From assembly GCA_025766275.1 (NCBI GenBank), contig JAFKAC010000014.1, positions 372,001 through 436,000 on the forward strand: 64,000 nucleotides of DNA, in the 5' to 3' direction. This document shows, in pieces, positions 31,857 through 41,775 of this stretch. Position numbers and translations under genes: made by a program. The DNA is from Lactarius indigo. Taxonomy: Eukaryota; Basidiomycota; Agaricomycetes; Russulales; Russulaceae. Positions within the stretch are counted from its first letter, which is position 1. Every line of letters begins with the position of its first letter. Under the pieces are notes generated by a model. The model was given only the letters and a program-made list of their open reading frames with translations. It did no database searches and had not been told where the DNA came from.

Positions 31857-33690
31857 AGTGGATTCCTATCCAGGATGCAATCCGGAAAGTATTCTGGATT
31901 TCCGTCTATGTCCAGGAAACTGGATTTCTATGTGGGACAGAATCCGGAAAGTATTCTGGATTTCCATCTATGTCTAGGAAACTGAATTCCTATCCAGGAT
32001 GCAATCCGGAAAATATTCCGGATTTCCATCTATGTCCAGGAAACTGGATTTCTAACCAGGACAGAATCTGGAAAGTATTCCGTATTTCTATCTATGTCTA
32101 GGAAACTGGATTCCTATCTGGGACACAATCTGGAAAGTATGCAGGATTTCCATCTATGTCCAGGAAACTGGATTACTATCTGGGACACAATCTGGAAAGT
32201 GCTCTGGATTTCCATCTATGTTTAGGAAACTAGATTCCTATCCAGGATGCAATCCAGAAAGTATTCTGGATTTCTATCTATGTCCAGGAAACTGGATTCT
32301 TATATAGAACACAATCCAGAAAGTATTCTGGATTTCCGTCTATGTTTAGGAAACTGAATTCCAATCCAGGATGCAATCTGGAAAATACTCCGGATTTTCA
32401 TCTATGTCCAGGAAACTGGATTTCTAACCAGGACAGAATCCGGAAAGTATTCTGGATTTCTATCTATGTCTAGAAAACTGGATCCCTATCTGGGACACAA
32501 TCCGGAAAGTATTCTGGATTTCTGTCTATGTTTAGGAAACTGGATTTCTATCTAGGACACAATCCGGAAAGTATGTAGGATTTCCATCTATGTCCAGGAA
32601 ACTGGATTCCTATCTGGGACACAATCTGGAAAGTATTCTGGATTTCCATCTATGTCCAGGAAACTGGATGTCTAACTAGGACTGAATCCGGAAAGTATTC
32701 TGGATTTCCATCTATGTTTAGGAAACTGGATTCCAATCCAGGATGCAATCCGGAAAATACTCTGGATTTCCATCTATGTCTAGGAAACTGGATTTCTATC
32801 TGGGACAGAATCCAGAAAGTATTCTGGATTTCTATCTATGTCTAAAAAACTGGATTTCTATCTGGGACACAATCTGGAAAGTATTCTGGATTTCCATCAA
32901 TGTCCAGGAAACTGGATTTCTAACCAGGACAGAATCCGGAAAGTATTCCAGATTTCCATCTATGTCCAGGAAACTGGATTCCTATCTGGGACACAATCTG
33001 GAAAGTGCTCTGGATTTCCATCTATGTTTAGGAAACTGGATTCCTATCTGGGACAGAATCCAGAAAGTATTCCAGATTTCCATCTATGTTTAGGAAACTG
33101 GATTCCTATCCAGGATGCAATCCGGAAAATACTCCGGATTTCCATCTATGTTCAGGAAACTGGATTCCTATCTGGGACACAATCCGAAAAGTATTCTGGA
33201 TTTCCGTCTATGTTTAGGAAACTGGATTTCTATCTGGGACAGAATCCAGAAAGTATTCCAGATTTCCATCTATGTCTAGGAAACTGGATTCCTATCTGGG
33301 ACAGAATCCGAAAAGTATTCTGGATTTCCATCTATGTTTAGGAAACTGGATTCCTATCTAGGACGCAATCCGGAAAATACTCTGAATTTCCATCTATGTC
33401 CAGGAAACTGGATTTCTAACCGGAATAGAATCCGGAAAGTATTCCGGATTTCTGTCTATGTCTAGGAAACTGGATGTCTAACTAGAACAGCATCTGGAAA
33501 GTATTCTGGATTTCCATCTATGTTTAAAAGACTGGATTCCTATCTGGGACACAATCCAGAAAGTATTCTGGATTTTCATCTATGTCCAGGAAACTGGATG
33601 TCTAACTAGAATAGAATCCAGAAAGTATTCTGGATTTCCGTCTATGTCCAAGAAACTGGATTCCTATCTGGGACACAATGTGGAAAGTGC
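31857..33690. repeat. 62-bp tandem array, left arm, about 29-30 units
   Basis: Units of about 62 bp follow one another, each with GGAAACTGGATT, CTATC-GGACA-AATC and a hairpin core ATCCGGAA-AGTA-TTCCGGAT. In most units the CCGG sites of the core have become CTGG or CCAG. As 62 is not divisible by three, the frames through the array are mixtures of the three translations of one repeat and not real proteins. Confidence 0.85.
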
Positions 33691-33970
33691 TATCATTCTC
33701 TTACTCCTATGTATATAAATCCACTGTTCCCTTTTGTGAAATGGGAATCTACTCTACCATACACTCTTTCTTAAATGAGAATCCATATTTTCTTCCACAG
33801 ATGGGAATCTGCTTTCACTTGCAGATAGAAATCTATGTTCCCACCTATAGTTATAAATCTACTAGGAGTCTGCTGATAAGATGGAAATTGACTATTCCAA
33901 TTCATGGATATAATTCCACTGTTCCTAATAGGAGTCCAGTTTCCTGTCTACAAATGCAGATCTAGAGTTT
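33691..33970. other. centre of the foldback element
   Basis: About 280 bp between the opposed arrays. It has scattered GGGAATCTA and ATGGGAATCT motifs that look like diverged repeat pieces. No gene is recognisable. Confidence 0.5.
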
Positions 33971-34645
33971 GTTCTGGATTCTATTTCAGATAGGAATCTA
34001 GTTGTCTGTCTGCAGATGAAAATGTGGAGTGTTTTCTAGATTCTGTTGTAGATAGGAAGCCAGTGTCCTCTTTGCAGATGGAAATCCAGGTTCCTAGACA
34101 TAGACAGAAATCCAGAGTACTTTTCAGATTCAGTCCCAGAGAGGAATCCAGTTTCCTGGACATAGAAGGAAGTCTAGAATACTTTCTGGATTCTGTCCTG
34201 GTTAGACTTCCAGTTTCCTGGACGTAGATAGAAATCTGGTGTATTTTCTGGATTGCATTCTACATAGGAATCCAGTTTCCTAGACACAGATGGAAATCCA
34301 GAGTAACTTTTGGATTCTATCCTAGATAGGAATCCAGTTTCCTGAACATAGACAGAAATCCAGAATACTTTCCAGATTGTGTCCCAGATAGGAATCCAGT
34401 TTCCTAGACATAGATAGAAATCCGGAATACTTTCCGGATTCTGTCCCAGATAGAAATCTAGTTTCCTGGACATAGATGGAAATCCGGAGTATTTTCCAGA
34501 TTGCATCCTGGATAGGAATCCAGTTTCCTAAACATAGATGGAAATCCAGAATACTTTCCAGATTGTGTTCTATATAAGAATCCAGTTTCCTGGACATAGA
34601 TAGAAATCCAGAATACTTTCTGGATTGCATCCTGGATAGGAATCC
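33971..34645. repeat. 62-bp tandem array, right arm, about 11 units, inverted
   Basis: The same repeat as in the left arm but in inverse orientation (GTTTCCTGGACATAGA, GGAATCCAG). The right array is about a third as long as the left, so the arms have grown or shrunk independently. Confidence 0.85.
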
Positions 34646-34859
34646 ACTTTCCTGTCTTCAGAATCAGTCAATAACAATCTCTAGTTCAGAAATTGCTCTG
34701 GAACCAAAGCAGCCTCAACTGACATCAGCTGGCCCATCAATTTCGGAAGAATTTTGTGCATCGGCCGACGTCGGTTGGCTCATGAGTCATGAGGGGTTCT
34801 TCCCGTCGGATGGCCCATGAGTTATGGAATTCATGGCAGATCATTATGTGGAGGCTACA

Positions 34860-34926
34860 CAAATGTCAACAGATCGTCAAGTAAATGAGGTAGTGGTGAC
34901 TTACCTGCTGCTATGTGAGTCAGCTG
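34860..34926 (-). pseudogene. hAT exon end and intron between foldback and Copia G
   Basis: The minus-strand exon 34926-34905 continues the frame from 41776 across the AGCTG duplication (KPADSHSS) and ends in CAG-GTAAGT. The intron then runs into the foldback element, and its acceptor TGTAG lies in the duplicated nonamer. Confidence 0.65.
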
Positions 34927-35468
34927 TGTTGAGACGCGACTGTTATAGTCACATGTCTCGTGGGATCTGATTGAGTCAGCCCACATACTATATATGGTAT
35001 CTGTCCCTTATGGACTTATGGACACTCCGGACTCATACGGACCGCTTTTGTTTATCTTTATTATTAGATCCATATATGGTTCTTATTGTTCTTTCTATTG
35101 TTAAGATACCGGTATTGTCTGCTTTAGGCAGCTATTGTTCTCGGCCATCCAATGGCGTTTCTCACTCTGGCGCACAGACCACCTGTATTGTGTTTGGGTC
35201 ACCAGTGCGCACAGACCATTATTAGCTAAGCGTCCTGTATAAAAGGACTGCTGTTTTCGCCTCTACACTTCAGAGTTCCTTCTACCTCTGAAGTGTAAGT
35301 TCCTTCCTTACCTTACCTCTTTCACCTTTTACTCATAAGACGTTCTATAGAACTTGTCTGTCTCTAGGTGTGTAGTAATGGTATTAGAGTTCCTTCTACC
35401 TCTGAAGTAACTTGTCTGTCTCTAGCTGTTCAAGCTTATCCCTTGCTTGTTAGTTCTGCGCTTCAACA
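34927..35468 (+). repeat. 5' LTR of Copia G
   Basis: TGTTGAGACG to GCTTCAACA, 542 bp. The downstream half repeats GAGTTCCTTCTACCTCTGAAGT twice. Confidence 0.95.
35238..35296 (+). promoter_or_regulatory. TATA box and start-site stem-loop, LTR G
   Basis: TATAAAAG (35238-35245) is followed 27 bp later by a perfect 11-bp inverted repeat, ACACTTCAGAG (35265-35275) with CTCTGAAGTGT (35286-35296). The hairpin would lie at the 5' end of the RNA. Confidence 0.55.
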
Positions 35469-35480
35469 GGTTATGGGCCC
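35469..35480 (+). promoter_or_regulatory. primer-binding site of Copia G, half-tRNA iMet type
   Basis: GGTTATGGGCCC follows the LTR directly. It is the complement of GGGCCCAUAACC in the anticodon arm of eukaryotic initiator tRNA-Met, the primer site known from Drosophila copia. Confidence 0.7.
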
Positions 35481-36479
35481 TGACGCCTAATAACTAACTT
35501 GCTTTATCAGATCTACTTGTGTCATCTTGCTCTCTCAGCCGACCACACATTTTTTTGTCGTCACCCACACTTTCAGTGAGCATCCTCTATCCTCTTTCGA
35601 CACACCCTTCTTTCTTGTCCACCATGACCTCGGTCATGTGCCATTTTGGCTAGCCTCCTAAGGAGGTTCTCATGAGAGGTTCTACATAACCTCAAATTCC
35701 TCTGTGCGCACTACCATATCTTCATTACCCAGTTTTCGTCTGGAAGTGCTTTCATAGGCCAATAGGGGAAGACCCTTGCGGCTATAGGCCTCTCTAATGG
35801 TTGGGTGATACTCGGTTAATACCTGGGTCACTTTAAGGGGTGTGAAGGCCTGGTTAATAGTCAAACCCAGAAGTCCTTCCCTCTGACACAACTAGGAGAC
35901 GCTACTTAGTACTATACACAGTAGCTATGACTAGACCTCTGCTAGGAGAAGTATTCGCTCCCTTTGTGCAGGATTCGCTGCATAGCATGTATCACTAGTC
36001 TAGTTGCTTAGTACCAAGACCCTTAATGGTCTGTTCTAGAGACTCCACAGACGGAAGATTCAGTTGTTACGGGAGTTGATCCCTATCACTGTCTCTTGAA
36101 CTTGCTGTTGGCTCCTCTCTAGGGTACTACCCTCTACTATAGATCCTTAGTAGCCCCAGCATCAAGGCTGTAAGGCTGAGGGATACAGAGACTTAGTAGT
36201 CCTTCGCCGGACCAAAAGCTCCTATTCCGTCGAAGCCAACAAAGCTGTTGCATGACTATTACCCATAGTAACATTTGGGCTTCGTGGATCTTAGTATAAG
36301 GCAGCCATCAGTACAAATGATTCCACTATATAACTATATCCAAGTCGCACACACTTGAGGCATGACACTACTAAAAGTGTTATGGAGTATAGCGCTCCTA
36401 TGGCTGGACCATTACTTTCTCTACCAAGATCTGAGCTGGTTCTGACTGCTCCTCGGAACCAGATACACAAACATCTCAA
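35481..36479 (+). other. 1-kb untranslated leader of Copia G
   Basis: Between primer site and ATG lies about 1 kb without a recognisable frame. It contains many short ATG frames and pyrimidine runs. It may hold packaging signals or an intron; the sequence alone does not decide. Confidence 0.5.
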
Positions 36480-39400
36480 ATGTCTTTCCACCTTGTCTTC
36501 CCTCCGTCCGTCACCCTTGCCAAGTTGGATGGCACCAACTGGCAGACTTGGTCTGCCACCTTCACCTCCCTCATGCTGATGAACGGGTGCAGCAGGCACC
36601 TTACACACGGTGCTCCTGCCTCTGTGCCCCAACATCCCCCTCTCGCAGCAGGTGCTGTAGGGCCCACTGGCCCCACAGATGAGGGACTCGCCATCCTTGC
36701 CCTCTGGGCAAAACAAGAGGAGGTCATCACCGGCCTCTTATTTTTATCAGTGACAACGGAGGTCTTATCTGGTATTCACTCCTCCCACATCTTCCCAACT
36801 GTCCATGACAAGTTTGTGGAGTTGGAGAACCTCTATGGTCAGGTTGGCTCTATGGCCACCTTTAATATTTGGGTGGGCTTGGCAAACACCAAGCTTCAGG
36901 AAGGTAGCCCCTTCCTGCCTCAGCTCCAAAAAATGCTGGACCTGAGGAACACCCTGGTGGAACAAGGGATGCCCGTCTCGGACATGCAAATGTCCTTCAT
37001 CCTTCTAGACGCGCTCCCCCCATCTTATAGCACCATAGCTGGCACCATCCTGGCCTCTGGCCCCCCCTCTAACCTCCAACCTCAGGACCTCATCAACAGG
37101 TTCATCAATGAGGAATCCCGTCTCGCCGGTCCCATGGCATCCTACAACAAGGTCGCCCCCGTCAAGAAATCTTCGGCCCCTCACACTCATGAGGCGCGGC
37201 CATCGGGCAGCTCTGTGTCTTCGGACATAATCTGCCATTACTGCAAAAAACCTGGCCATAAAAAGCCAGAATGTTACAAACTCAAACGGGACCAGGAGAA
37301 TGCTAAGAAGGGGAAGGCAGGACAGCAGGCAAAGGCCGCCCAGAATACCACAGTAGAGGTGCCGGACTCACTTCCGGTAAACAGGTTAAATAGCATACCT
37401 GTACCAAAGAGCCGACTATTTACTATAGTCAATGGCTCTGGCAAAATAGAGGAGGTACATGAAGTACCTCAGGTTTCCCTTTACACGATGGGTACACACA
37501 GTACCCAGATTGCATCAAAATGGATGATGGACAGTGGGGCGTCAGCACACTTTACCCCTCACATAGAAGACTACGACACCTATACCCCTCACAAAGGTGT
37601 TGAAGTACTTCTAGGAGATAACTCCTTGCTAAGGAGTGTTGGTACTGGAACGGTAACAATCCATACCAACTTTGGGTATGACCTAAAAATCTCCAATGTG
37701 CTGCACCTACCTAATACGCATTCGCGTATACTGTCCACCCCTGCCCTAACAGCTAAGGGGGCCATAGTAAGTTTTGATGCCACTACCTTTGCTATAAGGT
37801 ATGATGGGAAAACCATTGCGGAAGGACACAAGGCTTCAGGTCTATATTGGCTTGATGGGCATCATAAAGTAAATGCCCAAGCAACTGCATCTGCTAGCCT
37901 TGATGTCTGGCATCAGCGCATGGGACATATGTCCAAAGAGGCGCTGCAAAGATATGCTCCAAAGTCCGTAAAAGGACTCAACATAAATGAATCCCCTGAA
38001 GAAGAAGGTCCCTGCTACGGGTGTGAACTTGGCAAGTCCACCCGCAAACCTTTTCCTCCTTCCCAGAAGCGTGCACAAGAATCCCTTGAACTTGTGCACA
38101 GTGATCTTGTTGGCCCATTACAGAGTAACTCTATCCAGGGCAACAAATACTTCGCCACTTTCATAGATGACTTCTCAAAAGCAGCAGTAGTCATCCCTAT
38201 GAAGTCTAAGGACGAGTTCACAGGTGCCTTCCTACACTACAAGGCATGGGCTGAAAAACAACAGAATAAGCCCATCAAAACCTTACACTCGGACCGTGGT
38301 GGCGAATACGTCAACAATGTCCTTAAAGACATTCTTCTGGAAGAAGGGATTGAGCATAAGCTTACGATGCCTTATTCCCCACAACAGAATGGGAGAGCCG
38401 AGCGGTTTAACCGCACCATTATGGAAAAAGGCACCAGCATGCTTCATCATGCAGGTCTTAGCCTCGGCTTTTGGGAACAAGCAGTTCAAACTGCAGTGCA
38501 CATCTATAATCGCACTCCCACCCGCTCTAATGAGTGGAAGACTCCGCTGGAGCTCTGGGATGGTACAGTCCCAGATGTCTCTTACTTTAGAGTTTTCGGC
38601 TGTAAAGCCTACTATCATGTACCTGAACACAACCGGCGCAAATTAGATCCTAAATCAAAGGAAGCCGTGCTTGTGGGCTATGAACCCAATTCAAAGGGTT
38701 ACAAACTCTGGGATAGACATAGCCGGTGCTTCGTCTCTTCACGAGATGTTACATTTGACGAAGCTACCTTCCCATCCCTGAGTGACCTGACTAGTCACTC
38801 CAGCCAACCTATCACTTCTCCCGTGTCCGGCGAACCTGCTAAAGGGGCTGCTGTTGCCGGTGAGATATTCTTTGTAGTGCCTAGTCAGCCTACGCCAGCT
38901 GTTGCCCCTGCGGCACCTCAGACACCAGTCTTTGTCTTACCACCTGTCCAGGTGCCCGCAGTACCAGTACAACAGCCTAGCACACCCCCTAACACCTCTC
39001 CAAACCCCGCCGACCAGACAATATATCACACTCCCCCCTCCCAAGCCCCAGCTCCCACAACTCCAAGGCGCCCTTGCACTCGTTCGCAAGGGAGACCGCC
39101 TGTAGTAACTGCCCCGATCCCTGCCCCCAACTTCAATAGGGATATCTCTCCTCCTAGGGAAACACCTCGATCTCCGAGGAATGGGCCAGTCACCTCACCC
39201 CCCCGCCCAAGGCGTGGGACTAGGGTACGATTCACAAATCCTCGCTACTACACAGAGGAGAACGATGAATTTGTGCCTGGGAGCAGTAGGCTGGGGATGA
39301 TGGACTTGCTGAACGCTGCCGAGGTTCCTGGCTACAAGGACCCGCAGACATTTAAGCAGGCCATGGAGTCTGACCAAGCTGTCGATTGGCTTGAAGCGTG

Positions 39401-40883
39401 CCAGTATGAACTGGACGCTCTCGACAAGCTTGATGTCTGGAGGCTTGAACCCCTTCCTGAAGGAAGGAAGGTGGTTAAGTGTAAATGGGTGTTTAAAAAG
39501 AAAGCAGATGGACGCTTTCGTGCTAGGCTAGTGGCAAAAGGGTTCACCCAACTAGAGGGGGTGGATTTTGACGAAATGTTCTCCCCAGTTGCCCGCTTTG
39601 AGTCCTTGCGGCTCCTTCTTGCGTTGGCTACGCTTGAAGACTGGCATATTCACCAGATGGATGTCAAATCGGCATTCCTTCATGGGGAACTGGAGGAAGA
39701 AATCTATATGGAGCAACTGGTCGGTTTCGTCACTGCTGGCTCCGAGCACCTTGTGTGCCGGCTACAGAAGGCCCTCTACGGCCTGAAACAAGCTTCCCGC
39801 GCATGGAATGTGCAGTTCCATGGGGTCCTAGTTGACCTAGGCTTTACGCGGACGTACTCTGATGCAGGAGTATACGTGTATCATCTTCAAGAGGGGGGTG
39901 ATACACTTTTCGTGATCTTGTATGTAGATGACATCACTATACTAGGAAGTTCCTTATCAAAGATCAATGATCTGAAGGCTTCTCTATCTAACCGATATGA
40001 GATGACCGATCTGGGAGAGATCCAATCTTATCTTGGTGTTAACATCACCAGAGATCGTGCTAAACGCACCATGGAAATCAACCAGTCAGATTACATCCGC
40101 GATGTTGTGGAACGCTTTGGAATGTCTGATTCCAATCCAGTATATACCCCTCTTCCCTCTGGCGCCGAGGCACACTTGATCAAGTACACAGATCAGGCCT
40201 CTACTTCTGAGATTAAGAAGTATCAACAGATAATTGGGTCTCTGCTATATGCGCAGATTGGAAGCAGACCTGATATTTCCTTCGCTGTTGCGCGCCTTAG
40301 CCAATTTGCTTCCAACCCCTCACCTCAGCATTTACGCCTAGCCAAGTATGTCCTAGCCTACCTTAATAGTACCAAGGAATACTCGTTACGCTATGCTGGA
40401 GGAAATGGCAATGGTGGTGAAGGCCTTCATGGCTACTGCGATGCTTCCTGGGGAGATCAGGAAGAAAAGCACTCCACCTCTGGTTTTGTCTACCTGCTTG
40501 CAAATGGAGCCATTTCTTGGTGTACCAGAAAGCAAAAGACAATTGCGCAGTCGACCACTGAGGCAGAATACATGAGCCTCTCAGACGCCTCTAATCAGGC
40601 TCAGTGGTATGCCACCTTTCTTGGAGAACTGGGGTATGAGGTTACCTCCCCCATCCCTCTGCACTGTGACAATAAGGGTGCTGTGGACTTAGCTCTCAAC
40701 CCTGTCACTGGGAGACGTTCCAAACACATCCTGATCAAACACCATGTAGTCAGGGAGTACGTAGAAAACAAGGTCATACACCTGATACGTACACCCACAG
40801 GGGAAATGGTTGCAGATGGACTCACTAAGTCACTGCCCAGAGAACCCTTTGAAAAGATGGTTGCTGATCTAGGAATGGTGTAA
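36480..40883 (+). CDS. Copia Gag-Pol polyprotein, intact
   Basis: 1,467 codons from ATG at 36480 to TAA. The order is Copia type: Gag with KLDGTNWQTW near the start, CCHC knuckle at residues 252-265, protease DSGAS with Asp 351, GAG-pre-integrase (WHQRMGHMS), integrase with Asp 542, Asp 605 and Glu 641 (35 residues between the last two), a Pro/Ser-rich linker (about 770-920), RT with YVDD at 1148-1151, and RNase H with Asp 1321 (YCDASWGD) and STTEAEYM. It makes particle protein, protease, integrase and RT in one polyprotein without frameshift. No lesion was seen. A GGFIVY-type shift signal is not needed; how Gag excess is achieved is not visible. Confidence 0.95.
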   Translation: MSFHLVFPPSVTLAKLDGTNWQTWSATFTSLMLMNGCSRHLTHGAPASVPQHPPLAAGAVGPTGPTDEGLAILALWAKQEEVITGLLFLSVTTEVLSGIHSSHIFPTVHDKFVELENLYGQVGSMATFNIWVGLANTKLQEGSPFLPQLQKMLDLRNTLVEQGMPVSDMQMSFILLDALPPSYSTIAGTILASGPPSNLQPQDLINRFINEESRLAGPMASYNKVAPVKKSSAPHTHEARPSGSSVSSDIICHYCKKPGHKKPECYKLKRDQENAKKGKAGQQAKAAQNTTVEVPDSLPVNRLNSIPVPKSRLFTIVNGSGKIEEVHEVPQVSLYTMGTHSTQIASKWMMDSGASAHFTPHIEDYDTYTPHKGVEVLLGDNSLLRSVGTGTVTIHTNFGYDLKISNVLHLPNTHSRILSTPALTAKGAIVSFDATTFAIRYDGKTIAEGHKASGLYWLDGHHKVNAQATASASLDVWHQRMGHMSKEALQRYAPKSVKGLNINESPEEEGPCYGCELGKSTRKPFPPSQKRAQESLELVHSDLVGPLQSNSIQGNKYFATFIDDFSKAAVVIPMKSKDEFTGAFLHYKAWAEKQQNKPIKTLHSDRGGEYVNNVLKDILLEEGIEHKLTMPYSPQQNGRAERFNRTIMEKGTSMLHHAGLSLGFWEQAVQTAVHIYNRTPTRSNEWKTPLELWDGTVPDVSYFRVFGCKAYYHVPEHNRRKLDPKSKEAVLVGYEPNSKGYKLWDRHSRCFVSSRDVTFDEATFPSLSDLTSHSSQPITSPVSGEPAKGAAVAGEIFFVVPSQPTPAVAPAAPQTPVFVLPPVQVPAVPVQQPSTPPNTSPNPADQTIYHTPPSQAPAPTTPRRPCTRSQGRPPVVTAPIPAPNFNRDISPPRETPRSPRNGPVTSPPRPRRGTRVRFTNPRYYTEENDEFVPGSSRLGMMDLLNAAEVPGYKDPQTFKQAMESDQAVDWLEACQYELDALDKLDVWRLEPLPEGRKVVKCKWVFKKKADGRFRARLVAKGFTQLEGVDFDEMFSPVARFESLRLLLALATLEDWHIHQMDVKSAFLHGELEEEIYMEQLVGFVTAGSEHLVCRLQKALYGLKQASRAWNVQFHGVLVDLGFTRTYSDAGVYVYHLQEGGDTLFVILYVDDITILGSSLSKINDLKASLSNRYEMTDLGEIQSYLGVNITRDRAKRTMEINQSDYIRDVVERFGMSDSNPVYTPLPSGAEAHLIKYTDQASTSEIKKYQQIIGSLLYAQIGSRPDISFAVARLSQFASNPSPQHLRLAKYVLAYLNSTKEYSLRYAGGNGNGGEGLHGYCDASWGDQEEKHSTSGFVYLLANGAISWCTRKQKTIAQSTTEAEYMSLSDASNQAQWYATFLGELGYEVTSPIPLHCDNKGAVDLALNPVTGRRSKHILIKHHVVREYVENKVIHLIRTPTGEMVADGLTKSLPREPFEKMVADLGMV

Positions 40884-41233
40884 AGATGGGTTCTAGGACG
40901 TCGAACTGTTGTGTATACTAGCAACAGAACTCCTAGGTTAATAGCTAAGAAAAACCCTTCTTAGAGAACTGAAGAAGTTGGACCTGTTCCATCTTATCTC
41001 CCAGCTCACGGCTCTTCAAAAAAGTAGTTCTCTAGAACTACATTATCCTCATAGAGCAGTGCATGAAGACCTCCAAAAAGTTGTCCTTTATCAGGACTTC
41101 TGCGTACATAGATTCTCTCTAACCAGAGAATCGAAACATTTCTCATAGTACAGTAAAGCAATAAAGTGTCCTGCCAAGGCACTTTCACTCAATGCTTGCA
41201 CCACTTCTGTGGACTGTCTCTATCATGGAGGGA

Positions 41234-41775
41234 TGTTGAGACGCAACTGTTATAGTCACATGTCTCGTGGGATCTGATTGAGTCAGCCCACATACTATAT
41301 ATGGTATCTGTCCCTTATGGACTTATGGACACTCTGGACTCATACGGACCGCTTTTGTTTATCTTTATTATTAGATCCATATATGGTTCTTATTGTTCTT
41401 TCTATTGTTAAGATACCGGTATTGTCTGCTTTAGGCAGCTATTGTTCTCAGCCATCCAATGGCGTTTCTCACTCTGGCGCACAGACCACCTGTATTGTGT
41501 TTGGGTCACCAGTGCGCACAGACCATTATTAGCTAAGCGTCCTGTATAAAAGGACTGCTGTTTTCGCCTCTACACTTCAGAGTTCCTTCTACCTCTGAAG
41601 TGTAAGTTCCTTCCTTACCTTACCTCTTTCACCTTTTACTCATAAGACGTTCTATAGAACTTGTCTGTCTCTAGGTGTGTAGTAATGGTATTAGAGTTCC
41701 TTCTACCTCTGAAGTAACTTGTCTGTCTCTAGCTGTTCAAGCTTATCCCTTGCTTGTTAGTTCTGCGCTTCAACA
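41234..41775 (+). repeat. 3' LTR of Copia G
   Basis: 542 bp, three CpG transitions from the 5' LTR. The stretch 40884-41233 between TAA and LTR is untranslated. Confidence 0.95.

Larger units (their letters stand above)
31657..34850. mobile_element. foldback-type element with tandem-repeat arms, 9-bp TSD GAGGCTACA
   Basis: Two inverted arms face each other. The outer 190-200 bp are nearly identical in inverse orientation (31660-31855 and 34645-34848, starting AATGATCTGCCATG). Inward of them lie long arrays of a 62-bp unit in opposite orientation, then a 270-bp centre. GAGGCTACA occurs at 31648-31656 and 34851-34859. The very tips (GCC versus CACAT) do not pair. No transposase frame is present. 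The structure resembles Drosophila FB elements, and 9-bp duplications are also typical of Mutator-like elements. The insertion sits exactly at a hAT splice acceptor. Confidence 0.75.
34927..41775 (+). mobile_element. intact Ty1/Copia element G, TSD AGCTG
   Basis: 542-bp LTRs (34927-35468 and 41234-41775) differ at three positions, all CpG transitions. AGCTG is duplicated at 34922-34926 and 41776-41780. One uninterrupted 1,467-codon polyprotein, a tRNA-iMet anticodon-arm primer site and a purine tract (ATGGAGGGA) next to the 3' LTR are present. It could be active. Confidence 0.95.

Noticed and set aside
32743..33341. Repetitive proteins of 116 and 167 codons in the 62-bp array
   Set aside because: The unit length is not a multiple of three; the frames are only the three translations of one repeat and occur in both orientations.
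31857..34645. CRISPR array
   Set aside because: Units are contiguous without unique spacers, arms are inverted, and the context is eukaryotic.
35682..35891. 69-codon minus frame in the Copia leader
   Set aside because: No motif, short, antisense in a leader.
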